Source of the DNA: Salinivirgaceae bacterium
Lineage (GTDB): Bacteria > Bacteroidota > Bacteroidia > Bacteroidales > SZUA-534
Length of the DNA stretch: 64,000 nt
Reading direction: 5' to 3'
NCBI GenBank assembly: GCA_017645945.1
Contig: JAGCNL010000066.1
Location: forward strand, 59,188 to 123,187
The position numbers and the translations under genes were made by a program. Below are positions 51,796 through 61,449 of the stretch, piece after piece (position 1 is the first letter of the stretch; each line of letters begins with the position of its first letter). The notes below the pieces were generated by a model, which saw only the letters and a list, made by a program, of their open reading frames with translations, did no database searches and was not told the DNA's origin.

Positions 51796-53208
51796 ATGAA
51801 ACACATTCTGACAATGGGGCTTGCGATGATGCTTGTGCAAGGTGTCTCGGCCCAAAACCCGATTATCCGTGACCAGTTCTCGGCCGACCCGACGGCGCGT
51901 GTCTTCAACGGCAAAGTCTATCTTTTCCCGTCGCACGATATTCCGCCAATGTCGGCTTACGACTATCCGCGCAAAGACTGGTTCTGCATGAACGATTATC
52001 ACGTTTTCTCATCGGAGAACCTGACCGACTGGACTGACCACGGCGTTATTCTCGACCAGAAAAACGTTCCTTGGGGTAACCCGACAGCTTATAGCATGTG
52101 GGCACCCGACTGCGTTCAGGGTAAAGACGGCAAATATTACTTCTACTTCCCCAACGCAAGCAAGCAAGGCCGCGGATTCGGCATTGGCGTGGCTGTAGCT
52201 GAAAAACCCGAAGGCCCATACAAACCGCTGGAAAACAGCATTGAAGGCGTTAATGGTATCGACCCGTGCGTGCTTCAGGCAAGTGATGGCAACAACTATC
52301 TCTTCTGGGGTGCAGGCAACTGCGCCAAGCTGAAAGACAATATGATAGAGTTGGCCGACGACAATCCGACCGACACCATCAAATTCGGTCCGCGTCAGTT
52401 TGTGATGAAAGGCGTCAACTGCCTGAAAGGTCTGCCATCGCGTCAAGCTGAAGGCCCGTTTGCTTTTGAGTACAACGGCAACTACTATCTGACTTACCCG
52501 TATGTGGTTAAAAACCGTGAGGCCCTTGGTTACGCAATGAGCAAAAACCCGATGGGACCATACGAGTACAAAGGTTTGATTATGGATGAGCGCGACGATT
52601 GCTGGACCAACCACCACTCAATTGTCAACTACAAAGGTCAATGGTATTTGTTCTACCATTATAACCAATACTCGCCCAAATTCGACAAGAACCGCTCGGT
52701 GTGCGTCGATAAACTTGAATTCAACGAGGACGGCACCATCAAGCCAGTGAAAGCGACTCTGCGTGGCGTGGGCATCACCAAAGCAACCGACAAAATTCAG
52801 ATTGACCGCTACAGCAACATCAGCGACGGCGTGAAAATCGACTTTGTATACGCCAACGACCCTGACACTACCAAACGTTTCGAAGGTTGGGAAGCCATCT
52901 TCTCGAAAAAAGGCGATTGGGTTGAGTATGACGATGTTGACTTCGGTCAGAACGACAACATTTCAAGTTTTGCCATAAAAGCGAAATTCGACACTGGAAA
53001 GAAAACCACCATTCGCGTACACGTTGACAGCCAAACAGGCCCGGTTGTAGGCGAATTCTCGACTGTAAAATTCCCTGTCGGCATAGTGACTGACGGCTCG
53101 TTAAAGACAACAGGCGCAAAGACAAAGAATCCTAAAGGCGTTCACAATGTGTTTGTTGAGTTGGTTGAAGGCGAGAATGTTGCTGTGGATTGGATAAGTT
53201 TTGAATAG
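51796..53208 (+). CDS. Secreted GH43-family glycosidase with CBM6-like domain
   Basis: A 470-residue secreted enzyme. A signal peptide (MKHILTMGLAMMLVQGVSAQ) is followed by a five-bladed beta-propeller of GH43. The catalytic base is Asp in FSADPTARVFNGKVYLFPSH, the pKa modulator Asp in NGIDPCVLQ, and the acid Glu in SRQAEGPFAFEYNG. The C-terminal region (about 340-470) has DWVEYDDVDFGQNDNISSFA and FVELVEGENVAVDWISF, a CBM6-type sugar-binding sandwich. GH43 enzymes remove arabinose or xylose from plant polysaccharides. No SusC/D pair is next to it. A terminator follows. Confidence 0.88.
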   Translation: MKHILTMGLAMMLVQGVSAQNPIIRDQFSADPTARVFNGKVYLFPSHDIPPMSAYDYPRKDWFCMNDYHVFSSENLTDWTDHGVILDQKNVPWGNPTAYSMWAPDCVQGKDGKYYFYFPNASKQGRGFGIGVAVAEKPEGPYKPLENSIEGVNGIDPCVLQASDGNNYLFWGAGNCAKLKDNMIELADDNPTDTIKFGPRQFVMKGVNCLKGLPSRQAEGPFAFEYNGNYYLTYPYVVKNREALGYAMSKNPMGPYEYKGLIMDERDDCWTNHHSIVNYKGQWYLFYHYNQYSPKFDKNRSVCVDKLEFNEDGTIKPVKATLRGVGITKATDKIQIDRYSNISDGVKIDFVYANDPDTTKRFEGWEAIFSKKGDWVEYDDVDFGQNDNISSFAIKAKFDTGKKTTIRVHVDSQTGPVVGEFSTVKFPVGIVTDGSLKTTGAKTKNPKGVHNVFVELVEGENVAVDWISFE

Positions 53209-53230
53209 AACCCACAATTGTAATAACTGG

Positions 53231-53264
53231 AAGGTGGGGTTGCCTATGCAATTCCACCTTTTTT
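53231..53264 (+). terminator. Terminator after the GH43 gene
   Basis: AAGGTGGGGTTGC (53231-53243) and GCAATTCCACCTT (53248-53260) pair over 13 positions with two G.U wobbles, loop CTAT, followed by TTTTTT. It lies 22 bp after the stop. Confidence 0.85.
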
Positions 53265-53280
53265 GTTTTTGAAAAGGGCT

Positions 53281-53736
53281 CTAAAAATCCCTTTCGTGGC
53301 TGTCAATTATAATCGTCACTGGGCCGTCGTTAATCAGCTCCACATCCATCATTGCGCCAAAGCGGCCAGTTTGCGGGCGGATGCCTGACACCTCTCCAAG
53401 TTTTGCGACAAACTCCTCGTAGAGCGGAATGGCCTGCTCGGGGCGGGCGGCGCGGATATACGACGGACGGTTGCCGTGGCTTGTCTGCGCAAAGAGCGTG
53501 AACTGCGACACCACCAAAAGCTCGCCGCCAACATCTGTCACCGAACGATTCATCACACCGTTCTCATCGTCGAAGATGCGCAGCCTTGAAATCTTGCCCG
53601 TCAGGTAATCAATGTCGGCCGATGTGTCGGCAGGTTCGATGCCAAGCAGAACCATCAGCCCCGCACCAATCGAGCCAACAACCTCACCATCGATGGTCAC
53701 ACTCGACCGCTTAACTCTTTGAATAACAACTCGCAT
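53281..53736 (-). CDS. dtd: D-aminoacyl-tRNA deacylase
   Basis: A 151-residue enzyme that removes D-amino acids and glycine from mischarged tRNAs. The N-terminus is MRVVIQRVKRSSVTIDGEVV. The active-site SQFTLFA motif (LLVVSQFTLFAQTSHGNRPSY) is intact, as is the Gly-cisPro motif region in LINDGPVTIIIDS. It converges with the GH43 gene and forms its own unit. Length is normal. Confidence 0.95.
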   Translation of the reverse strand: MRVVIQRVKRSSVTIDGEVVGSIGAGLMVLLGIEPADTSADIDYLTGKISRLRIFDDENGVMNRSVTDVGGELLVVSQFTLFAQTSHGNRPSYIRAARPEQAIPLYEEFVAKLGEVSGIRPQTGRFGAMMDVELINDGPVTIIIDSHERDF

Positions 53737-53820
53737 TTGTTTTTGTGTTTAATCGGTATTTCTGGTTTTATCTGACGCGACACGCCACGTCCCTACTTGC
53801 CACTTTTACCTTGTAACTTG

Positions 53821-55794
53821 TCACTTACAATATTTCTTCAGCACCACATACGCATCCTCAATGCCCATCTCGCCAGCCTTACCAATATCATAGCAGCCCT
53901 TTTCTTTGTCTTTCAGATAGATGAGAACAAGGCCGCGATTATAGTAGGCTTGCGGTAGTTCGGGGCCAACCTCGAGCGAGCGCGTGTAGTCGTTGATGGC
54001 GCCAGCAAAATCTTTAGACATACATTTCACGTTTCCGCGGTCGTAGTAAGCAATGCCCAGCTGCGGATTGAGTTGAATTGCAACATCAAGGTCCTCAATC
54101 ACTTCCGAGTAATCGGTCTGCACCTCCTGCTTCACTTCGGGACGGCGCGCGCCATTATCGCCGCCAATGCTCACAATGGGCGCAATATCGTCGAGCGAGT
54201 TGATGTACTCAATCATCAAGTAGCGCGTGGCGGCGCGGTTCAGGTAGGCCAGCTCAAACTTCGGGTCAATGCTGATGGCCGACGAATACGATTTGATTGA
54301 CTGATTGTAGTTGTGGACCACGCTGTTCAACATTCCTTGATGGAAATACAATCCGCAGTCGAAGCCCGACTGCAGTTTGGCCTGTTCGGTTTGATTGAGC
54401 AGGAAGCGGACAGTGTCAACAGGAATGTCGGCCTGATGGTCGGCAAAGGCAAGCCCGAAGCCAGTGGGGCTCTTGCTGTTAAGTTGCTCAAGACTTTGCA
54501 GATAGACCGTAATCAGACTATCGTCGCCAGGCAGTTTGGCAGTGAGTAGAATGAGCGGTTTCAGGTCGATGACCACGCGGCGGTTCTGCACCTCGCCGTC
54601 GTCCATATTGGCGCGGTAGAAATCGCTGTCGAACTCAATCACCTTGCGGAAATTATACGACGTGTCGGCAAAATCGGCCATCAGCGAGTCGCCATCGGTG
54701 CGCTTCACGTACTCCTCGATTTTCTGTTTGGCTGTCCGCTCGTCGGCTTTGGCACCTGCATAGTCGCCAATTTGATATCGCGCCGAACTTCGTGCCTGAT
54801 ACGCTTTCGCGAAATCGGGGAAAATCTCGATGGCCTGACTCCAGTCCTCGATGGCGCCGTAGTAGTCGCCAGCCTCGAATTTGACAGCGCCGCGGTTGAA
54901 GTACGGCAGAATGTTGCGCGGGCTCAACTCGATGACCTTCGAATAGTCGGCCACAGCCTCCCCCGTCTTGCCGATTTCGGTGTTCAAAATGGCGCGGTTG
55001 TAGAACGTCAAAGCATTGTCGGGATTCAACTCGAGCACTTTGTTGTAATCCTCCATCGTTCCCTTTAAATCATTTGATTTATAACGGATTATAGCACGAT
55101 TGAAATAATATGTCGGGTCCTGTGGGTCGAGTTCGATGGCGTGGTCCATATCGGCAATGGCCAGCTTGTATTCCTCCTTCTCGCAGTAGGCCAAGGCGCG
55201 CTGCGCATATCCGCCAGGCTTGTAGGCATTCAGTTTGATGCCCTTCGTAAAGTCGTCGATGGCGCCGTCATAGTCGTTGATGCTCATTTTGGCATAGCCG
55301 CGCAAAAAATACGACGACGCCTCGTCCTTGTTGATTTTCAGCGCCTCGTTGACATCGGCAATAGCCAAATCGTAGTTCTTCATCGACATATAGGTGTAGC
55401 TGCGGCTCGTGTAGATGTTGGCATTGGCAGGGTCGAGTTCGAGCGCCTTCGCGAAATCTTCCATCGCATCCTGATAGTCCTGCTGCAAAGCCTTGATAAC
55501 GCCGCGCATACGGTAGCCGTCGGCAAAATACGGATTCAGTTCGATAACGCGCTGAAAATCGAGATAGGCGCCCTGATAATCGTCGAGACGATACTTGCAG
55601 AACCCGCGGAAATAGTAAGGTTCAAGCATTTCGGGCTTCACCTGAATTATGGTGTTGAAGCGGTTGATGGCGCTTGTGTAGTTCGACTTGTTCAAATCGG
55701 CATAACCCTCACGCAGATAGTGGTTTATGTCGAATTGAGCCATCATCGGCATCGACAGCAGAAGGAATAATATTGTCAGAAGTTTGTGTTTCAT
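53821..55794 (-). CDS. Secreted multi-TPR protein
   Basis: A 657-residue protein with signal peptide (MKHKLLTILFLLLSMPMMAQ). At least ten 34-residue TPR units run from about residue 27 to 360 (for example PYYFRGFCKYRLDDYQGAYL, IYTSRSYTYMSMKNYDLAI, YYFNRAIIRYKSNDLKGTM), all ending in the ELNP or ELDP hinge. A less regular middle domain follows, then three more TPRs (AYLNRAATRYL, AYYDRGNVKCMSKDFAGAI, AYYNRGLVLIYLKDKEKG). A periplasmic protein-assembly scaffold is likely; no partner is known. The C-terminus is regular, so it is complete. Confidence 0.85.
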   Translation of the reverse strand: MKHKLLTILFLLLSMPMMAQFDINHYLREGYADLNKSNYTSAINRFNTIIQVKPEMLEPYYFRGFCKYRLDDYQGAYLDFQRVIELNPYFADGYRMRGVIKALQQDYQDAMEDFAKALELDPANANIYTSRSYTYMSMKNYDLAIADVNEALKINKDEASSYFLRGYAKMSINDYDGAIDDFTKGIKLNAYKPGGYAQRALAYCEKEEYKLAIADMDHAIELDPQDPTYYFNRAIIRYKSNDLKGTMEDYNKVLELNPDNALTFYNRAILNTEIGKTGEAVADYSKVIELSPRNILPYFNRGAVKFEAGDYYGAIEDWSQAIEIFPDFAKAYQARSSARYQIGDYAGAKADERTAKQKIEEYVKRTDGDSLMADFADTSYNFRKVIEFDSDFYRANMDDGEVQNRRVVIDLKPLILLTAKLPGDDSLITVYLQSLEQLNSKSPTGFGLAFADHQADIPVDTVRFLLNQTEQAKLQSGFDCGLYFHQGMLNSVVHNYNQSIKSYSSAISIDPKFELAYLNRAATRYLMIEYINSLDDIAPIVSIGGDNGARRPEVKQEVQTDYSEVIEDLDVAIQLNPQLGIAYYDRGNVKCMSKDFAGAINDYTRSLEVGPELPQAYYNRGLVLIYLKDKEKGCYDIGKAGEMGIEDAYVVLKKYCK

Positions 55795-55882
55795 TTAAAA
55801 ATCGTTTAAATATAATCCACATTAGATATTCATTATCAGCATTATACGTCAAGAGCAATTATAACAATACCGTTTAAATCGT

Positions 55883-57550
55883 TTAAATTTTCAACTTCCA
55901 AAAACCATCTTTAAACTCAATTTTTTCTGCAATGCGCAAAGCGGAAAGAAGATTCTGTATTTTGCTACGCTTTTGCTCTTCAGAAAGTATTGGCGATAAC
56001 TTGTCAATAATCAAATTCGATATTTCTGACTTCTTTGCCTTACCATATTTCCCCAAATATTCAATAATCATTTTTTTATAATGATTGTCATCGAAGTTCC
56101 TGTTTTTCACATAATCGGCCTTTAGTTTCTGATTGTTGATTGGGGTTACGACTTTGTCCGACAAATAGAAATTCGGCTTTCGACCTTCAATGAAATGCTG
56201 TTTTCGCAAATAATCTATTTCACTATCATTCAGATGTTTCCTTTTTTGAACTTTATCCAACATCATTATATCCAACAATGAAAGTTCCTTGTTTTGAGTT
56301 AATAGATTGGCAAAATCTTCATCAATTACTTTTCCAATTATTTCAACTCTCACTTTTCCATCCACAAAATTGTATTCTGGCAATGGGAAAAATCTTACAC
56401 TCTGATATTTAAACATCTTCTTAATGCCACCGCCTTCTGTTTCAATCATATTCAGATTCCGCATAGCTTCCACCAAAAAGCGATTGCGATAGACTGATTG
56501 GGGGCAGTCGGCTTTCACAACTTCTTCCACGCTGCCAGGCAAGAAAGTACCGTGATTCTGAAATATAAGATGGTCATCTTCATACTCAACCACTTCAATT
56601 CTTGCACATTTAGTGTAATCTTGGTGGGCGATAGCGTTATTTAGTGGTTCTCGAATGTTGAACATATCATAACGCAGCATCTCATCGGGGAACAAGGAAT
56701 TTGGACGGACAAGACGGTATTTTACGTTTCTGATTTTGTTATACAGTTTGTCTACACTCAATATCATTGGCAGCGAGAATACATCGTAATCCTTATTCTC
56801 GACTGCCCCCAAAGTCCGCAAAGACCAACGGATTTGGGCCACATACGGGTTGAGCAAGTGCTCCGACTCTTCCTTACCTAACAACACAAGTGCTGCCCGT
56901 GTAATTTTCCCATTGATAGTTATTTTTGCCTTATCAAGGAATTTTTCGTCTGTCCAACTTTTTATCTCATTTATTCTATACGGGTTCCTTTTTATGAATT
57001 CCTTGCGAGCTTTTTCAATGGCTTCCTCGTCAAGGTCAGAAAGCGAAGCATTTTCTACGATTTTTATACTCCAATCGTCATCAATTGTGATTTCAGAAAT
57101 AATGGTTTCCAAACGCTCGCGTTTCATCTCATACAACGATTCACCTATCCTTTGCCAAGCTTTATTATGCGCATATACAGGAATCCTATTCTTGTGTTTC
57201 GGAATGTTTATTATCCATACACATTTGTCTGTGTCATCCGTATTGAGTTCGATAATCTCAAGTTTTTCAGAATCAAGGTGTTGACACTTGTCACAAATGC
57301 GACTTTTTGCCGATTCCAAAGTATAATTGCCAAAGTGCTGAATACCAACCACATCAAGAGATTTGTCTGCCACGCCAATCACTAATGCCCCGCCATTCAT
57401 ATTGGCCAGTGCCGACACATACGAAATCACATCATCGCCTTCGTGACCGCAAAGCGTGTTCTTCAGATTGGAATAATCCTTCCATTCCACGCCTTCGTTT
57501 TCTATGGGATAATAATTTATGATATACTCTTTTAATTCTTTTTCCGTCAT
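55883..57550 (-). CDS. AlbA_2/Schlafen-type ATP-binding regulatory protein
   Basis: A 555-residue protein. Its N-terminal AlbA_2 (Schlafen AAA_4-like) domain has ENEGVEWKDYSNLKN and SYVSALANMNGGALVIGVAD. The middle part has IREPLNNAIAHQDYTKCARIEV and DHLIFQNHGTF, a HATPase-like fold. Winged-helix modules end the protein (KSEISNLIIDKLSPILSEEQ). These proteins are often called ATP-dependent regulators or helicases; their true action is mostly unknown, and some are linked to defence or mobile islands. Low GC and an isolated position fit an acquired gene. A TPR gene follows. Confidence 0.82.
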   Translation of the reverse strand: MTEKELKEYIINYYPIENEGVEWKDYSNLKNTLCGHEGDDVISYVSALANMNGGALVIGVADKSLDVVGIQHFGNYTLESAKSRICDKCQHLDSEKLEIIELNTDDTDKCVWIINIPKHKNRIPVYAHNKAWQRIGESLYEMKRERLETIISEITIDDDWSIKIVENASLSDLDEEAIEKARKEFIKRNPYRINEIKSWTDEKFLDKAKITINGKITRAALVLLGKEESEHLLNPYVAQIRWSLRTLGAVENKDYDVFSLPMILSVDKLYNKIRNVKYRLVRPNSLFPDEMLRYDMFNIREPLNNAIAHQDYTKCARIEVVEYEDDHLIFQNHGTFLPGSVEEVVKADCPQSVYRNRFLVEAMRNLNMIETEGGGIKKMFKYQSVRFFPLPEYNFVDGKVRVEIIGKVIDEDFANLLTQNKELSLLDIMMLDKVQKRKHLNDSEIDYLRKQHFIEGRKPNFYLSDKVVTPINNQKLKADYVKNRNFDDNHYKKMIIEYLGKYGKAKKSEISNLIIDKLSPILSEEQKRSKIQNLLSALRIAEKIEFKDGFWKLKI

Positions 57551-57734
57551 ATCTTGTTGTAATATCTAATTATACGTCTTTTGAACTATCGAAATCACAT
57601 ATCTATCTCGCCCATAATCCGTTCGGTTTCCTGAAGGACGTAGATTTCTGTTGCGTGTGTCGGTCTTTAATGCATTTCAACGCTGTAATACAGAATTCTT
57701 AATGTAGTTGAATGGCATTCATTTTAAATTGTTT

Positions 57735-59192
57735 TTATAAGTTTAACCATTTTCTTGTTTCTATGGCGGGGATAGCTATACCTTGATGGAACAACACTTT
57801 TGTCCCCAAAAGATTTGTTTGGTGTCGGCCCGGCTGTATGCGATCTTCGGGGCGGAACCCTACGATACAACATAATTCGCCGTAACTTGTTTTCGCGATT
57901 GTTTTGAAAGCGTATCCCATCCAAACATATTCTGGATTTTTACCAAAAAATGCCCACGATTCATCGCTTTTGACAATTATGAGTTCCGGGCGAACCACAT
58001 CTTCCATAATCGTTTGATTAAGTGACATTTGTTCTATCACATAATCAAACATTTTGGGGTTAAGAATAATCTCGTTAAGTATCTCAATTGGCGCATTTGA
58101 GCTTTGTATCGGTAATAAATCCATATAGGCGGCACGACTTTGTAAATTGATACCTGCACCATTCAAGTTGTAGTCCAAAGACGATATTCGCTCGTGTTGA
58201 GATAGCGGATAAATGGTTTTGCCTTTTACGATTTGATCGGTGTTGCAGTATAATCCAATAATGAGAATATCTTTTTGTTCACTTATCTGACAAGCGCGGT
58301 AGCCGTTTTGCATCAGTGGCGAAAGATGGCTGTATTTGTTCCATAAATGGTCAAGCAACTGCTTCTGACTGAATGTCTGACGTTGTTCCACAACAGGTTG
58401 TTCTGCAACAGGTTGTGTCATTATTTGTTCTTGTTCCTGCTGCAGTTGCTGAATTTGTGACTGACGGGCATCAAAGGCTTTGCGTGCATCAGCCAATCGG
58501 CGTTTGTCTTTTTTCTTCCGTTTTCTCGAAATCCTCAAACATATAAATGCCGTTATAAAAGACACAAATATTGTTATCACGAGCAGTTGCGGGGTTCCTT
58601 CAGATGCCAGCCCCAAACCAAACATAAACGCCCAGCCAATGATCCCCCAAGTAATCAACAACGCTTTTCTTCGGGTTGTCTTTCCTCGTTCTTTTTTTGC
58701 TTTGAGATATGCATCATAAATATACTGCATATTAGGGTTATAAGGGTCTTTTATGAGCAGTATGTTTATGCCTTGTTCTAACTTTTGATATACGGTTTCT
58801 GTATATTTGGCACGTATCTTTTCTTCTGCCGTACTTTTTGAGAAAGAATTGATTGACAACTGCGTGACTAATCCGCTCAACTGATTGACAAGTTCACTCA
58901 CATTTTCCGCAAACGGCATAGCAATTACTTTATCAACATTTTGCAACACAGCGGCATCAATGGCGTTAAGTTGGTTTCTTTCGGCAATTTCCGCTCTCTT
59001 TTCCATTTCGTATGCTTTGGCTTCTGCTCTTCTTTCTGCAGCTTCGGCCCTCGTGCGAATCGCATCGGCCCGAGCCTCATCTGTAACTCGTTTGTATGGG
59101 CGCGCCCATTTGTCGCCAAATACCGCATTGCTTAATCTGTCGGCTGTGTTTTGTCCGGCTCTTTTCCAAAAACCTCTTGAGAAATCACTCAT
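57735..59192 (-). CDS. Coiled-coil membrane protein of unknown function
   Basis: A 485-residue protein from ATG 59192 (MSDFSRGFWKRAG). The frame extends 26 codons further upstream. An Ala/Arg/Glu-rich coiled coil lies at about residues 38-75 (RAEAAERRAEAKAYEMEKRA). A short TM pair (IIGWAFMFGLGLA and LLVITIFVSFITAFICL) lies near 185-220, then a basic KRKKKDKRR linker and a second Gln-rich coil. A C-terminal globular domain with RPELIIVKSDESWAFFGKN follows. No family is recognised. It is AT-rich like the AlbA_2 gene downstream, so the two could be one island. A 30-bp palindrome lies upstream. Confidence 0.6.
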   Translation of the reverse strand: MSDFSRGFWKRAGQNTADRLSNAVFGDKWARPYKRVTDEARADAIRTRAEAAERRAEAKAYEMEKRAEIAERNQLNAIDAAVLQNVDKVIAMPFAENVSELVNQLSGLVTQLSINSFSKSTAEEKIRAKYTETVYQKLEQGINILLIKDPYNPNMQYIYDAYLKAKKERGKTTRRKALLITWGIIGWAFMFGLGLASEGTPQLLVITIFVSFITAFICLRISRKRKKKDKRRLADARKAFDARQSQIQQLQQEQEQIMTQPVAEQPVVEQRQTFSQKQLLDHLWNKYSHLSPLMQNGYRACQISEQKDILIIGLYCNTDQIVKGKTIYPLSQHERISSLDYNLNGAGINLQSRAAYMDLLPIQSSNAPIEILNEIILNPKMFDYVIEQMSLNQTIMEDVVRPELIIVKSDESWAFFGKNPEYVWMGYAFKTIAKTSYGELCCIVGFRPEDRIQPGRHQTNLLGTKVLFHQGIAIPAIETRKWLNL

Positions 59193-59317
59193 TGTATCAG
59201 GTTTTAAATGAATCATCAATATATTTTTGCCTTTACGCACGTGATGCAAAGGATAACCAAATGTAGGCAACTTTTTGCCATATTTTAATACCAGTGCGAA
59301 TAAAATAAAGGATATGC

Positions 59318-59347
59318 GAGATTTTGCACACGTGTGTGCAAAATCTC
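59318..59347. promoter_or_regulatory. 30-bp perfect palindrome, possible operator
   Basis: Arms of 14 bp, GAGATTTTGCACAC and GTGTGCAAAATCTC, flank a GT centre. It lies 126 bp before the coiled-coil gene and 38 bp after the transporter stop. No T run follows, so a terminator is unlikely. A dimeric transcription factor site, or a cruciform, is the most likely reading. Confidence 0.55.
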
Positions 59348-59385
59348 AATGTAGGGGGATCATCAATCAAAATCTTAAATCCTAG

Positions 59386-60726
59386 CTAAAAAATTCCTAT
59401 CGACCCCAGCAGAATCATCAAGATGGCTGCAGGCGCCACATATTTCACAATAAACATAAAAATCTTGAACATTCCCATCGGGTAGCGGCCACCACTCGAC
59501 AGTTCGGAATAGACGCTCAACGTCTTCATCTTCCAACCCACAAACAAGCAGATGAAAATTCCGCCCACGGGCAGCACAATGTTCGAGCTCAAGGCATCGA
59601 AAGCATCGAAGAAGGTGCGGCCGAAGATGGTCACATCGCGCATCGGGCCGAACGAGAGCGTGCAAAGCACACCCAGCGCGGCTATCACGCCAGTGGATAA
59701 CGCTGTAGCCGAAAGGCGTTTAAATTTCAGTTCTTCAGTCAGATAAGCCACACAGACTTCGAGCAGAGAGATGGCCGATGTGAGTGCGGCAAAGGTGAGC
59801 AGAACAAAGAAGACAATGCCCCAGACATAGCCCAGCGGCATAGCGTCGAACACCTGCGGAAGTGTGATATAGACAAGATTCGGACCCGCTGACGGGTTAA
59901 CACCGAAGGCAAACACGGCAGGCAGAATGGCAATTCCAGCCAGAACCGAAACAAACGTGTCGGCCACAACCACGCGCAGCGATATGCCCGTAAGATTCTC
60001 ATCGCGTGATATATACGAAGCGTAAGTCATCAGTGCGCCCATACCCAGCGAGAGCGAGAAGAACGACTGCCCAAGAGCGTTCAGCACACTGTTGACGGTG
60101 ATTTTGCTGAAATCAGGAAGGAACAGAAACTTGAGTCCTTCCGATGCGCCGTCGAGCGTGCAGGCGCGGATGTCGAGAAGGATTATCAGCACAAAAAGCG
60201 CGGGCATCATCGTCTTCACGCACCGCTCAATGCCGTTTTTCACACCCGACATAATGATTACGCCGCACATCAGCATAAAGCCCACCTGCCAGAGCAGCGG
60301 TTTGTATGAGTTGCTCACAAAATTGCTGAAAAGTTGGCTGATATCGTCGGACGAACGGCCGTGGAAAGTATCGTTGACGGCATACGCCACATACTCGAGA
60401 GTCCAGCCAGCCACCGTGCCGTAGTACGACAGAATGATGGCTGCGGCAAAAATCGACAGCCCGCCAAACCAGAACCAGCGCGTGCCAGGCGCCAGCGTCT
60501 TGAACGAGCCGAACGGGTTGCGCTGTCCGCGGCGGCCAATCACAAACTCCGATAGCATCACTGGAATGCCGATAACAAAGACGAAAAACAGATAGACCAG
60601 CATAAAGGCGCCGCCGCCGTTGCTGCCGGCCTCGTAGGGAAATTTCCAGATGTTACCCAGCCCCACCGCCGAACCTGCCAGCGCCATTATCGCGCCAAAC
60701 CGCGAACCGAACTTTTCTCGAGCCAT
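59386..60726 (-). CDS. Sodium-dependent amino acid transporter (NSS/SNF family)
   Basis: A 446-residue inner-membrane symporter with about eleven TM helices. The sodium/substrate site is ALAGSAVGLGNIWKFPYEAGSNGGGAF. SEFVIGRRGQRNPFGSF follows, then LSYYGTVAGWTLEYV and GALMTYASYISRDENL. Bacterial NSS proteins import Trp, Tyr, Leu or other amino acids with Na+. The specific substrate is unknown. Length is short compared with eukaryotic members and normal for bacterial ones. It is followed after a short gap by the coiled-coil gene and preceded by a flavin split-barrel gene. Confidence 0.93.
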   Translation of the reverse strand: MAREKFGSRFGAIMALAGSAVGLGNIWKFPYEAGSNGGGAFMLVYLFFVFVIGIPVMLSEFVIGRRGQRNPFGSFKTLAPGTRWFWFGGLSIFAAAIILSYYGTVAGWTLEYVAYAVNDTFHGRSSDDISQLFSNFVSNSYKPLLWQVGFMLMCGVIIMSGVKNGIERCVKTMMPALFVLIILLDIRACTLDGASEGLKFLFLPDFSKITVNSVLNALGQSFFSLSLGMGALMTYASYISRDENLTGISLRVVVADTFVSVLAGIAILPAVFAFGVNPSAGPNLVYITLPQVFDAMPLGYVWGIVFFVLLTFAALTSAISLLEVCVAYLTEELKFKRLSATALSTGVIAALGVLCTLSFGPMRDVTIFGRTFFDAFDALSSNIVLPVGGIFICLFVGWKMKTLSVYSELSSGGRYPMGMFKIFMFIVKYVAPAAILMILLGSIGIF

Positions 60727-60742
60727 TTATGTTGATTTTCAA

Positions 60743-61228
60743 TTAGAAGCTGACAGTGCGCGGAGCGCCCGAGAAGGTGTTGTAGGTTGCCACTCCCTCC
60801 TCGATATACATCACTGCAGTGTTGCTGTCGCCAACTTTGTACATTCCTTTCAAGTCGGGATTCTGATCGAGAACAGCCTCCTGCGCTTCGATGGTGTCAT
60901 CAGTAATTAGGCGACCGCTTACGCGAATCCATTCGCCCTTTGAAGCGTTCCAACCGCAAAGTTCGAACTTGCCGTTGGCCGCAATCTGCTTGTAAACGTT
61001 TTTCGATTTGGCGGTAATCAAGTAGAGTTTGTCGTTGTAAACCGCCAATGCCCCGAACGGGCGCACACGAGGCTGGTCGCCGTCGGTGGTGGCTAAAAAG
61101 AATGCGCCGCAATCTTTCAGCACCTTCTGAATCTCGTTTGCTGATGTCTTTTCCATTTCTTGTGCTTTAACTGCCTGTGTACCAAGTAAAATGGCGGCAA
61201 CAAGCATGATTTTTGTTAATGTTTTCAC
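60743..61228 (-). CDS. Exported flavin split-barrel (PNPOx-like) protein
   Basis: A 161-residue protein of the pyridoxamine-phosphate-oxidase-like fold: NEIQKVLKDCGAFFLATTDG, QPRVRPFGALAVYNDKLYLIT, SKNVYKQIAANGKFELCGW, then GEWIRVSGRLI. These are the FMN-binding split-barrel elements. The odd feature is a cleavable signal peptide (MKTLTKIMLVAAILLGTQAVKA) read from a GTG at 61228. The internal ATG at 61207 lacks the basic n-region. Most relatives are cytoplasmic; periplasmic FMN binding would need export of cofactor or an altered ligand. Function is unknown. Confidence 0.8.
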   Translation of the reverse strand: MKTLTKIMLVAAILLGTQAVKAQEMEKTSANEIQKVLKDCGAFFLATTDGDQPRVRPFGALAVYNDKLYLITAKSKNVYKQIAANGKFELCGWNASKGEWIRVSGRLITDDTIEAQEAVLDQNPDLKGMYKVGDSNTAVMYIEEGVATYNTFSGAPRTVSF

Positions 61229-61449
61229 TTTGTAGGTAGTTTAAAGTTTGAAAAATTTTGTGTTTCATTCGGGGCGTAAAAATAACAAAAGTTGCAAAGA
61301 ATTGATTATTGGCAAAGTGCACGATTCCGAAACTTACGTATCTTTCGGGACTAAAAGACATTCAATTAGTTTAAAACGATTGCCGTTAGATATTTTGTAA
61401 AGAAAAGACAATCAATAAATTATATAAAAAATAATTAAATCTTATTATA
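61229..61449. other. Divergent promoter region
   Basis: About 220 bp between the flavin split-barrel gene and the BspA-like gene. AT-rich, no gene. No TAnnTTTG box with spaced -33 TTG was verified on either strand. Confidence 0.35.
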
